Source: Clavelina lepadiformis (taxonomy: Eukaryota; Chordata; Ascidiacea; Aplousobranchia; Clavelinidae). From it: a stretch of 64,000 nucleotides of DNA. The position numbers and the translations under genes were made by a program. Positions 35,591 through 47,091 of this stretch are shown here, piece after piece. Position 1 is the first letter of the stretch, and each line of letters opens with the position of its first letter. The DNA lies in contig NC_135243.1 of assembly GCF_947623445.1 (NCBI RefSeq), positions 23,134,479 through 23,198,478 of the forward strand, given 5' to 3'. The notes below the pieces were generated by a model. It had not been told where the DNA came from and made no database searches. It worked only from the letters and a program-made list of their open reading frames with translations.

Positions 35591-36627
35591 TGCCTAATGA
35601 CGTCATAAGGTCATATTGAGTTGGCGAGGTCAAAAGTGTAAACGCTTCCTGCTCGCCGAAATTATGGATGATTCGCCACTAATGCATAATGCATGATGAA
35701 CACCAAATGAGTGCCAAAGACTTTGGTTTTGTGTTAAACAAAGTTATTTATGTAAGTTTTTAAGCATTAGTTGAACCAATAAATACTCTAGTAAAAGCTC
35801 TGTGATTTAAAGCAAGGGTCTGCTTAGCGTTCCATTCAAATAGCGTAGGGTTTTAAAAAAGTGTCAATTTCTTCGTTTATTTCATTATGTAGTAAGATTA
35901 ATAAAAATGCAATAAATCGAAAATAGCTTCATGGTGAACCCTGACATTTTGCATGCATTTATAAATTTCTACGCCTTGTGGTGATGTAAGTTGTCATGAA
36001 TTAACCATAAAATAAATTATCAGGCTAAACGCAAAAGTATGGAATAATAAGTGTTAAGTCCAACAAACATAACGGTGGTATTGACTGCTCGATCCAGCGC
36101 AAATGCACTTACTACTTGGCATTATCCTTTGTTCTGTCAGTGTCTGTATATACAGTCAATGCACTGACTGCACGTAATGAAATATGCAAATGGTACACAG
36201 AGTTTCTACAAAATTAAAACAGAATATTCTGACTGCATTCGATTATTACGGCGCTTTGTCAAACAATACAGTACCATTTGTGAAACATCCAGCATTGGTC
36301 GGTTTTCTAAAAGAAACACCACGGGAACTTCGTTAGAAATTTCTAATGAAAATGGAACATTTCTTAGAAAAAAGATTTGTTTCACTTTCTGTAAATTTAA
36401 TTTACATATTATTTATAAAAGTGTTGTTATATTTTTGTTTTATTTTTTTTAACCACTTCGAACGTGTTTCTCTGAGATTAGTCGATTATGTGGATGAGCA
36501 TTTGTCAATCTATTATGCATTAGAAGTGTGAAAAGGTCAAATGTTAGAAACAACCAAGCCGCATAATGAAACTGTCAAAAGATTCATTTGAGTATATGCG
36601 TTGATACAGCAATCACTTTACCGATGA
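35591..36627. other. Spacer with no supported gene
   Basis: Between the receptor fragment and repeat copy B. A TGACGTCA lies at 35598-35605, directly outside the duplicated segment. No exon-like frame is supported. Confidence 0.4.
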
Positions 36628-36895
36628 CGCAACAACCGTTTGCAAGAAAAAAGAATATCACAAAAATCTTCCAACAAACTCCACTCAAACGTTCGCAAAC
36701 GTTGGCAGGAATATAAACAGCTAAAGTTTGTGTGCCAGCTGAAAATATAAGAGCGTTTTATTTTCCTACGCACATATCTCCTTTTAGGTAATGTTATGGA
36801 CAAATATAAGTAGCATTCATTAAATATTTCACTCCATTTTTTTGTCGTGGTTCGAGTTTGGCGTATGATGAATTGGTGTAAAAAATAAACATCCG
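36628..36895 (-). repeat. Interspersed repeat copy B (inverted relative to 33375-33692)
   Basis: Reverse-strand relative of copy A, sharing the CACCAATTCATCA start, the AATGAATGCTAC and CATAACATTACCT cores and a TTTTTGTGATATTCTT block. Together the two copies flank the MITE at 34883 and the receptor fragment at 35277. Confidence 0.6.
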
Positions 36896-37425
36896 GTAAA
36901 CTAACTATCTGTAACTTTCCTGACAACGGGATTAGAGTAAAAGGTCAGCTAAAGCGTTCAGGCAGGAAACGACTTGGCAAGTGAGTATCATTTATAATTG
37001 CAGGTGGCGTTTGTAGCAACTCTGTACGTTATGTAAAACATTTATCGCTATCGTGTCGTCAGAGAAAAAACGGTACTGCAGTGAATCAGGCTTTAAGTCT
37101 TTGTTGAGAGCAAAGATTCAGGTAGTTACAGCTGCTAGTCTACACTTTCATAAGAAATAATACACTAACTGTAGATTAGGTTAAAATTAACGAACGAAAA
37201 ATATTCCTGCTATGTCCTTTAGTATGTTCAAACCCTATTTGCGCATTAGCACCTCCACCAAGCTTAATGATAACTTCTTTGCTCATTTCTTCATTTTCGG
37301 TCAAAAAAGTTGCTTTCAGATATAAGATAATCAAGATGACGACACAATTGCCCTCGTTACGTCATATTTAGTGGCAAGTTTGAAACCTTTGCAAACCATA
37401 TTTTACCATAAATGCATATACACTA

Positions 37426-37845
37426 AATATTATAAACGTTATTGGTCGCTTATATCTACCGAAATGCCAACTTTTGTTAAAATTAAAAAACTTGTCTAAG
37501 CACTAATTGCCCTACACTTATAAGATATAATTTACCAAAGGGATTTGTTTGAGTATATCGGCCAGTAAAAGTTTTTAGATAAACAGTATTTAAAATGTTT
37601 GAATACGACACAAAAACCAGCAAAATGTTTGTTTAAATATCATAAACGTTATTGGCCGCTTATATTTACTGAAATGACAAGTTTTGTTAAAATTAAAAAA
37701 CTTGTCTAAGCACTAATTGCCCTACACTTATAAGATATAATCTACCAAAGGGATTTGTTTGAGTATATCAGCCAGTAAACTTTTTTAGATAAACAGTATT
37801 TAAAATGTTTGAATACGACACAAAAACCAGCAAAATGTTTGATTT
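37426..37845. repeat. Tandem duplication, two copies of about 210 bp
   Basis: Copy 1 (37426-37635) and copy 2 (37636-37845) both run from TATAAACGTTATTGG (copy 2 CATAAACG) through AAAATTAAAAAACTTGTCTA and end CCAGCAAAATGTTTG. Only a handful of differences separate them, so the duplication is recent. No coding sense was found. Confidence 0.85.
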
Positions 37846-38459
37846 TAGTTTATTCTGTACAAACTTTGCAATAACTTGCATGAAGCGTTTTGAGAATTTG
37901 AAATAAATTTAGCAAGTTATCTTAAGGCTTGGACTTGGGTAAAGGGCGCTTGTGTCGAGTGTACGAAAAAGAGCATTCTTACGTCATGTTGCTTGAATGT
38001 GATTTATAACTTGGGCCTTTTATAATTCACTTCATTCGTCCAAGATTAGGTCATAAGAAACGTGGAAGGACCAGTATGGCGTGGATTAGCATTTCGTGTG
38101 CATTTACGTTAATATTTCTATCTTTTAAAACAATTGTCCTAAGGCAAAACGTTTTTCGAATGGATAATCTTTCTGTGCGGCTGTTACACGTCAGGTTGCT
38201 TGTATTTCATTAGGCATGTGGGTTAGGCTGGCGTGGTTAACAGGATAATGTAACATGTTGTGACGTTGCATGTACGGTACGGTTGACGGCAGGCTGATAT
38301 AGGCCTAGGCTGATAGGGTACCACACTAGAAAATGAATAAACCTCATAGCTAGTGCAAATCAAAGATACTACTATTATATCTGAGGTTGTTCTCGGTATT
38401 GTACAGAAAAGTCCATTTTATTCAAAATTGAAGGATAGGACTGAATTATAGCGTTTGAA
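37846..38459 (+). other. Upstream region of the LDLa-GPCR gene
   Basis: About 600 bp before the receptor start codon, which should hold its promoter and 5' UTR. No TATA box could be assigned. Confidence 0.35.
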
Positions 38460-41400
38460 ATGAAAACAATTTTTTTCTTATTGAAAATTTGGTTTTTGCC
38501 TCTGATCAAAGCAACAACACCAACAGGATACGAAGGCGTAATAGGTAAGTTCTTTTGTAATTTTCAACCGGAAACTTTCAAAATTCCAGGTCTGAGTTTA
38601 TGCTCACAAATTATAACAAATTATCTCATTACTACCGTATTCAAACACAGCACTATGCCAAGTTATCAACATTTTGGCGATCAAATTTTTGTTTGATGTT
38701 TTGAAATGAAATGTAAATGAGCGTTTAAAGATTTTATCTATCATTTTTAAAATCGCATAATATTGCATAGACCAACTGATGTCGCTTATGTTATTTCACC
38801 TCAATTGTGATTACTGTGATTAATTGTATAAATTTCGTTGGTAATTGTGTTTAATTAAACAAAAGTTATATCGGTTGAATCGAATGCTCTATATGTAAAA
38901 CGTTTAAAATAAAATCATGGAACTTTTTGCGCCGTCTCAAGAATTCTTTTTCCTAAACCTAAATCTTTTTTGATGATACGAATCATTTGTGCGTAGCTGT
39001 TGACCAAGCAAGCCTGACTTAAAAGATTCTGCTACTGCCGTCGCAAAACATTTAATGCAATATCAACTTGCTTTATAATTTGTGGGATTTCAACTTGTTG
39101 AATCAGAGTTCAATTGCATGAATTTGTATTTCTTTTCTTTTCGAAAACAATATTGTTATTGTATTTTATCTGCTGCACCTGTGAGTCCATTTTGTTTAGC
39201 GGGTTCATTTTTGCTTGGCGTCACCACTTGGCAGCTAAACCTAGAAGCCGATATGGTTAACCCAAGTAATTTCCTAAGACATTTCATCAATTTTGTGTGA
39301 ACATCCTTAACATCAGTGATCTGTTTCGTGATTTCAGGATTCTGTTTCCATCAATCTAAAGGCTGCCAACCATCAGAGTTCAACTGCAATTGTGAGCAAG
39401 TAAATGGTCGAGTGGACGAGTGCATACCGTGGTCGTGGGTATGTGATGCGTGGACGGACTGCAGCAATGGACGCGACGAGTTCAACTGCAAGTGTCCACC
39501 CGGTTCCTTTCAATGCGGCTGTGATAGACCGGGCGACCACTGTCGGGCTCCACCACAATGCATCGAAGTAAAAGACGTCAAAGACGATGTCAGGTCCTTT
39601 CCACTCTGTTACTCTAAACGAGATAAGTATGGGGTCCAATTCAAAGGCGAGAAAGCGCTTTCATGCGATGGAGGTTGGTATTATGATCAAGTAGAGACAT
39701 GTAATCAATTTCCTCACTGCCATGACGGAATAGACGAAGACAATTGTCAGGTTTGTCCGCCTGATCGGCCCAAAAGATGTCCCTGTGTAACAGATGAACG
39801 CAACGCTTGTGAGGTTCTAATTTGCTATGGCAAAAAAGGTGAATTCTAATTTAACATAGTTGAAAATTTGTTACCAGATTAAACTGGCGCAGTGTATAAA
39901 TTACAATACTAAGCGAGCATGACTGCACATAGCTTCTGCGTGGAATAAATGAGAAAAGGAAATAGATGGTATTGTTTATAATCAATCGATCCTGTTCATC
40001 CCAGAGCAATGCAACGGTGTTAAGGACTGTCCTGATGGAGAAGATGAAAAGTTTTGTTCCATTTGCCCGCTGTTTTATCCATTACCGTGTGCTTGTAACA
40101 GTGAGGAGAACTACACCTGCGCAAATGCAGCTTTCAATTGTTATACTGAAAATGGTACAATGACCGTTTGCGCTATCGGTATTATGTGTTGTCTATATTA
40201 TTCGCCGAAAGGCGGCGTGATTTACCTTTCTTATGTGGATACACCAAATCCTTATTTATCGCTTTTGAAAATTTTGATTGTTTTTAGTGGAAAAACAACG
40301 GTAGTGAGTAAACAATAATGTAAAAGATTGACAATGTTATCTGATAAAAAAAGGTAAAATAATTGTTTTTTTGCGTCAATAGTTTTTAAAAATTCATGAA
40401 ATTACTTTTATTCAAGTGACAACAGCTTGCTGGAAATTGAGAACTATAACTGTACTCATTCCAGCATTTTGAACTCATCTTTTCCCGTTTCCTTAATGAG
40501 CATTTACCCACATCATGTGTTATGCAGGAAAATGTAATGGTGAGGTTGAATGTGAAGACGGTTCAGACGAACGGGGATGTCCCTGTCCTGCGAGCAGCCC
40601 AAAACCTTGTGCTTGTAATAAAGAAAATAATTTTGCTTGTTCTGTGAGGTTTCAATCCTGCTACTCAGTCGATGGTGATGTTCTGAAACCATAAAATGAA
40701 ATCATGATTTAACGATCATAAGATTAATTGTTATAAGATAATGGAGTGCAAGCAAGCGAGTTTTACTTCGTTCTCTTTTTAAAACCTTGTATTTTGCTTC
40801 ACATAAAATGACCGCAAACAGAAGAGTGCGATGGGTTTTCCGACTGCTCGGATGGTTCTGATGAATGGAATTGTACTTGTCCAGAGCGTACACCAACACA
40901 TTGCGCTTGTCATAACTCGAATAACTTTACTTGTCACCCTGGCTGGCCTGCTTGCTTTAATGAAGATGGTATAACTGGCATTAGTCGGTCGAGTTTGGGA
41001 CTAAACTTATTTTCATATTCTTTGAAACAGTAAAGGGTAACGGTTTTAAGGATAAACACAAAGCTGTTCTAAAATATTTACTTAAATATAATTTTAGATG
41101 TGAGATGCGGTTCTCCTAATCGATGTCCTGATAATTCGGATGGGTACATTTGCAAACAGAAACCTGAATGCTTAAAAAGTAGGTTTAACGGCACTTCGTT
41201 TTTTTTGTCTAAATTTGCATTGAAAACCATACTTTCATAAACTATACTTGCAGCTGTGGATGTTTGCATGCTGTGCTATTAAGTCTTACCCAAAGCATAC
41301 TTGTTAAGGTACAAAGACAATAAATATTACGACCCTCATACTAGAGGTTTTTAAAAGAGTTTACGTGTTTGTACCAACACACAAATACGTTAAGGTGTCA

Positions 41401-44400
41401 TCGAAATCAGTTTTTAAGAACTTCTGTTTTTACCATGATTCTAGACAATTGCGACGGATACTCAGACTGTCTTGATGGTGCGGATGAAAAGCCATGTGAT
41501 GTGTGTCCACCATACCGACCCATGCCTTGTGCGTGTCGTGCAAACGATAACTATACATGCAAAAGCGATGGAATTGTGTGCTTTAACGAAGCAGGTAGGT
41601 CTAACTGGTTCATTACACACAGCTTCCATTCCAAGGGATTGTCGTTGCTATATGTCTGCATGGAGTTGATATACTGCTAGATCCTCATAAACGTATAAAT
41701 AATAAAGCAAGACAAATCTTCCAAAATAAAACGTGAAATAAACAGAGTCGTGTGACGGAAAAATTGACTGCGTTGACGGATCGGACGAATGGGATTGTTC
41801 GTCCTGTCCTATCTGGGCTCCATTCCCATGCGATTGCAAAGCGAATGGAACTTGTTTCCGCAATGACACCTTCTGGACGTGTTATGATGAAGAAGGTGAG
41901 TCGACAATCGCCGTGCACATATTTTCCACATCAAAATACATTAAGTGTAATGTGAAAAGCGATGATCGTAACCTTAATTGTTGAACTTGATATATTCAAT
42001 CAGAAAAATGCAATTCTTTGGCGAGATGTAACGACAATTCCGATGAATTTAACTGCACGTGTCCTGTCGATCAGTTTGCTTGCTCCTGCTTCAGCCTAAA
42101 CCCACCCACCTGCACGAAAGACAAAGGCTGTATCGCGCAAGGTCGGGTCAACGATGGAACGTTTGACTGTGACAGTCGCAATGACGAGGCTTACATCAGG
42201 TGGTTTACTACACAACAATGTGGTTCTTGTAATGTTGATATTATGAGATTTTCTAACAAATCAACTTGTATCCTTCCATCTTGTGATCAAACAACCTGCT
42301 ACGATATTCCCGCCATTGACTGTTTGAATTTCTCATGCAATCGTACAGACCACGTGTGCACATCACCTTGTGTTGGCAGTGCAACTACTACAGATTGCAG
42401 TAAGGTCTTTCAGTGTTCGGATCAAGCGTTGATCTTAAATTCCAACTTTTGTAACGGAAAGCTCGACTGTGAAGATGGTAGCGACGAAATTATCAATGGA
42501 CCTGGTTTTAAATGCTCCACAAAGTTTACAGTCATTCCTTGCATCCTACCCCAGTGGAATCTTTACGACAACGTCGCGCAGTGCTATGATAAGTCCGATC
42601 TTTGCTTTGGAGAAGATGGCTCCTTTTATTGCTTCAAATGCCTGGATAATCGTTTGATCATCTCTCCTAAACAGTTATGCGATGGTGAAATAGACTGCTA
42701 CGACATGTCTGACGAGTGTCTCTGCGAAAATATTCTCGCTGATGCGTGCATCGACCTATTTCAAAACCACACTGTTCAATCACCAATTTGCAATTCTGAA
42801 CAAACGTTTGTTAAAACATTAAATCAGCCTTGCAGCAGAAAGTCAAGTAACGACTCCGATGTTCAACGAGATTGTCAGGAATCTTCTTTTGTTCGATGCC
42901 AAACGAAATGGGGACTGACTTACGCCACTAAATGTGACAAGCGGCCAGAATGCATTGACTTTAGAGACGAATGTCACTCGTGTCCAGATCTTCCAACTTT
43001 TTGTAATGACACTTGTCACGACTTCTACAATCTCGGAGATCGTTACTGCGACGGCTACGAAGACCAGGCCTGGAAGCATTTAAACGGCACCAACTGTCCG
43101 CAGGGTTTCGATGAACGCGATTGTCCGATGCGACACAAGTGCAAGGCCGGCGACAAAGTCAGCATCGATAAAGAACAAAAATGCAACGGAATAGAGGATT
43201 GCGACGACGGAAGTGACGAGAACGGATGTGACGACAGACATAGATGCGATACCGTGGTAGGTGGTTCGATTTCGATCCCAGTTAGCGCCTTGTTGGATGG
43301 TAAACGCGATTGCGTCGACGGAACAGACGAATTTGTCCCGGGAATTTTCTCTTCGCGATTTCAACTAATAGGAAACGACCATCTTCGTCGATGGTTCTGG
43401 GTTGTTGCCATAGTTACAGTTTTAGGAAACTTATTCATCATAGTCTCTACATTACGTGATATGACCAACACCAAGGACGCAACGAAGGCAAAAAAATGTA
43501 ACAAAATTCTAATTCTTAATCTATCCGTATCCGATTTGTTGATGGGGATCTATTTGCTGATAGTCGTGGGACAAGGGGTGGCGTATGCCGGCAATTATGC
43601 CGAGTTCGATTACGAATGGCGAAGCGGCACACTTTGCTCGATAGCGGGAAGTATTTGCATGATTTCAAGCGAAACTTCGTGCTTTATCATGGTTCTTATT
43701 GCCGCTTTTCGTCTTTACAGCATCTTTTTCCCGTTTAAAGCGCGATTAGCTTCAACAAACATCTGGAAAGCGGCTGCTCTTTTTTCCTGGTTGCTTTCGA
43801 TAACGCTTGCAGTTTTGCCGAATCTCTTCCGTTACTTTAATCATGCCGCTCTATTTCTCAGCCCGTTTTCAAAAACGGACACAGTTACAGATGATTACGT
43901 CATATCTTTCGCTTGTCGCCTGTCTATGCTGACCAATACATCAATGCAAGATAAAGGCGACGCTTGGTTGACCGCGAAGTCATTTCTTGACAACGAGTTT
44001 CCCCAGTTTTCTTCACCTGGTGATATAAGCTATTATGGGAAAACCAGTGTCTGCATACCGACGCTTTTTGTTAGCAAAGGTGACAGATTCTGGCCTTATT
44101 CTACCGTCATTATCACTCTAAATCTTGTATCTTTCCTGTTTGTTTGCGTGAGCTACGTTTTAGTTTACAGAAACATGTCTAAACGTCCGGATAAAAAAAA
44201 CGACGTTGCTAAGATTCAAGATCGACGACTCCAGCTGCGCATAGCAAGGCTCATTGTAACGGACTTTGTCTGCTGGATTCCGATTTGCATCATGGCCTAT
44301 GTTAGCCTAGGTGGTGGTGTCCTACCTCCAGGCATAGAAATCTTCACCGCCGGTGTGCTGCTCCCGATCAATAGCGCCCTGAACCCGATACTTTACTCGT

Positions 44401-44453
44401 CTTTCATCGAAGACAAGGTGACCAAATTTGGGAAAAAGCTGAAATGTTGTTAA
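38460..44453 (+). CDS. LDLa-repeat rhodopsin-family GPCR (GRL101/relaxin-receptor-like)
   Basis: Nine exons, all joined in phase 1: 38460-38544, 39338-39838, 40005-40154, 40528-40674, 40822-40968, 41098-41178, 41445-41594, 41746-41895 and 42004-44453 (TAA); about 1286 aa. Exon 1 encodes a signal peptide. Residues about 30-920 are a long array of LDL-receptor class A modules with Ca-binding cores of the form CDG..DC.DGSDE, plus Cys-rich spacers. The 7TM domain (about 930-1275) has TM1 WVVAIVTVLGNLFIIV, TM2 NLSVSDLLMGIYLL, TM3 ending FRLYSI, TM6 FVCWIPICIM and TM7 NSALNPILYS, then a very short tail ending KKLKCC. LDLa modules plus this 7TM type resemble molluscan GRL101 and RXFP receptors, but no leucine-rich repeats are present. 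It should sit in the plasma membrane with a large ligand-binding ectodomain; ligand unknown. Confidence 0.85.
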
Positions 44454-45309
44454 ACAATGAACTTTATCACGATAACCCAGTATTTAGGCCAGTAACTACC
44501 GTATACTTGGTCACTTTAAAGGAAGCAAACTCATTTCTTTTCAGGCTTATTTTTTATCGTACAGTAATATATTTAGGTTTCGATGTTTTTTTTTCATAGT
44601 GTGTTTTTTGTCCTTTGTATCTTTATATATTTCCATGTTCAGTCGTTTGATAATGTTGAGGAATGGTTTCGTGCCCTCTGCATGTTATTATTGTATATAT
44701 ACATATATGTATATTGTATAATTTATATATGAAATACTTCACCGCACACTGGGTCTGTTTATTCACTTTTTTGTTATTGTTATGGTTATTTTACATCCCA
44801 GTTTCCTACTTCTTCTTTTAAAGCGTGAAACGCCTGGAAAATCGTAAGTTTTTCGACCCGATTTTGTAACCTATTTACCAAATTATTTTCTTTGTAAAGT
44901 TCAGTCTTATACCTAGCTTGTTTGGAAATGATGTTTTACTTTGTTTGTGATTTTAAGATGAACCGTTTTATGAAAGTTGTGAAAGTTTATGAAAGGGTAG
45001 GCTAAGCCACTATTGTCCAATGGTTTTTAACGTGTTCGTCGTTGGAGTGCTTGGCCAATTTCTTTATCTTGTTGTAACAACTGAAGATGAGATTTATTGC
45101 TTGTACAAAACAGATAAATTTCCTTTAATTATTTTCGTAGTAATCTCGCACCCACGGCTTTGCTTTGAATCGCATATGTTGTAGTTAAGTTCTTTTAACG
45201 ATAACAGACAAACCTTTTATTGGTTAACTGTTATACTTTTATTATTTACTTATTAGACTCTAATAAAAATTTTGAGACGCGTTAGAACTCTTGGGAATGT
45301 GAATTAAAC
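44454..45309. other. 3' flank of the LDLa-GPCR gene
   Basis: Receptor 3' UTR and spacer. It has a TA-rich simple repeat at about 44690-44730 and an AATAAA near 45261. No exon seen. Confidence 0.4.
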
Positions 45310-45490
45310 ATTTTGGACAACTTTGCAGTTTTTTTGAATTGCAAGTCCTCTATACCAAACTTGAATAATGGTTTCTATGAGCTTGGTTTTTGTAGTGCAA
45401 TCGAGTTTATGCAAACGAGATTTCAAAATCGACCAAACATTTTTCTTTGGGTTCAAGTCGGGTTAGTTTCCTGGCCAATCTGCCAATCCA
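45310..45490 (-). pseudogene. Tc1/mariner transposase C-terminal remnant
   Basis: The minus strand reads DWPGN, a stop, PDLNPKKNVWSILKSRL, later KTKLIETIIQVWY and AIQKNCK, ending in a stop near 45310. This is the DWP.(S)PDLNPIEN block that carries the last catalytic acidic residue of Tc1/mariner transposases, followed by the usual C-terminal helix. The copy is dead: a nonsense codon replaces the Ser, the acidic residue after NPI is now Lys, and everything upstream is missing. It ends directly against a fragment of the acyltransferase first exon (45497). Confidence 0.75.
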
Positions 45491-45496
45491 ATCTAC

Positions 45497-45545
45497 AACT
45501 GCCTTGAAGTAGTTGATGTTTCTTCACAGAAAACTGTTGAAATCA
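45497..45545 (+). pseudogene. Fragment of a duplicated NRF-6-like exon 1 (second half)
   Basis: AACTGCCTTGAAGTAGTTGA, then TTCTTCACAGAAAACTGT, matches 47148-47196 in exon 1 of the acyltransferase gene (AACTGCCTTGAAGTAGTTGA and so on) with a few substitutions. No other exon of the gene follows. Confidence 0.65.
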
Positions 45546-46171
45546 AATTGACATTTGCGTTTATTGGCGCATGCTGATAACGACTGGTTCGACTTCTGGA
45601 ATGACTTTTTCGTTGGTCTTGAAGGGGTTGGCTTCCACCGTGTGCAGCAGAGCGTACACTGCCGTTCTTTTTCACACCGAATTTAAACACCACAAAAGTG
45701 ACTGCTTTTTTGATGGTTTCTTTGCAGAAATGGACCAATGCTAAATGAACTTTAAATTGCTGACTCAATGAAGTTAACTTCAATTTGCCCAAATAAAAAG
45801 CGATATAGATCCAAATCAATAAACAAAAAGTGCGCAATGATTGCTGGCAATAACAGATTTTAACTGGCATCTAGTGCAGCTCATGTCACAGTTATTGTCG
45901 CATGTTTGTGATTTGAGTGACGAGGAAACTAATTGTATAGAAGACATGGCCCAATAACTGGATGTTTTATTTTTTTAATTTACACGGAGGTTTCATTTGC
46001 ACAACTTTTCCGTATTGTAAATACAGTTCATACAACTACACACACTAAACACACTAAAGCCACTACTGCCGTTTGTGGCAGTAAGTCATAATCTTATCGC
46101 TGTTATCAGTCATAATGTTATTATGACTTCTTTATCAAAGCAGACTTTCGTTATTTGCTAAAGATTTGGAA
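45546..46171. other. Spacer in the debris field between receptor and acyltransferase genes
   Basis: Lies between the two exon-1 fragments. A minus-strand open frame over part of it (45493-45870) is the antisense of the exon fragment plus unrelated sequence. No gene supported. Confidence 0.4.
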
Positions 46172-46236
46172 ATGAGGTTCTTCTGTGGAGCAACTTTGTT
46201 ATTACTTAAGCGCCTTTGTAATGGAAAGAATTTTCC
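46172..46236 (+). pseudogene. Fragment of a duplicated NRF-6-like exon 1 (signal-peptide half)
   Basis: ATGAGGTTCTTCTGTG... encodes MRFFCGATLLLLKRL, matching MRFFCETNLLLLLCF at the start of the intact gene at 47092. Similarity fades after the ATGGAAA that corresponds to 47139-47145, and the frame then closes at a TGA. This half lies about 680 bp downstream of the other half at 45497, so the order is shuffled. Confidence 0.65.
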
Positions 46237-47091
46237 AGATAATAAAACAGGATGGGATATTGCCTGAAGGAAGGGAATTGTTCTTTCTGTTCTACGGAAG
46301 CATATTGTACGGACATAACTAAGGACACTGCAAAACGATTTAGTTTGCTGGTATTTTTTAGAGACCTTCGTGTGATTATGGTAGCTTAATGGTTTAATGG
46401 AGTTGGCTTTAAAATCTTTTAGTCGTTAAATTTTAACCAGGGTCATCGATAATATTCGATGTAATTAATCGTAAATAATATATTTGTTTATTTACTTTGC
46501 CAGTACCTTTGCCAGGAACTTTTCCAAATCGAAGACAAAATTTTAGTTTCAAAAAACTAAGGTGCAATAAATGCTCATTTTGTCAAATTGGGCATGACTT
46601 AATATTTTGGCAAGCTCTTGTGCAGTCAACTTCATAGGCTACATACTATGTTCAAGCGTGTTTAATTTACCCTGAAATATTTCGATATAATCTACCAATT
46701 ATTATCGATTAAATGTGCAAAGTATTTGTAGAATGTCGCATCTGTTTGGCTTTGCCTAACTTTGCTGTCAGGCAGTATACCAACATTATAGCCGTAGGAT
46801 GCACTGTAACAGTACACGAAAAGCATTTGGACATTACAAGGTAGCCATAATATGTGGTGGACTGAAATTGTAATAGTCTGTGCTATTCAACAAAGCTGTT
46901 CAAGCAGTTAAAATGTAGGCCTGCCGTATGCATGCGTGTCCGCCTAAACAGTCCAAAAATTAATAAACTAACTCCTTTGAAAATTGATTGTGATATTGTT
47001 TGGTCATAATCTTGTCAGAAATTTGGTAGCTTAATTAGGCTACAATTTAACTTCTAAAGGAGATTGTTGGAGTTCTCTGAAAAAATATAAA
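46237..47091 (+). other. Upstream region of the acyltransferase gene
   Basis: Should contain the promoter and 5' UTR of the NRF-6-like gene. No motif could be assigned and no exon was seen. Confidence 0.35.

Noticed and set aside
33368..36926. Similar 'proteins' FNECYVYLSITLPGR (plus, about 33.45 kb) and FNECYLYLSITLPKR (minus, about 36.83 kb)
   Set aside because: The similarity reflects an inverted DNA repeat; the frames break and no known domain is present, so they are annotated as repeats.
45493..45870. 125-codon minus-strand frame with Ser/Arg-rich sequence
   Set aside because: One end is the antisense of the duplicated acyltransferase exon fragment, and the rest has no motif or splice support.
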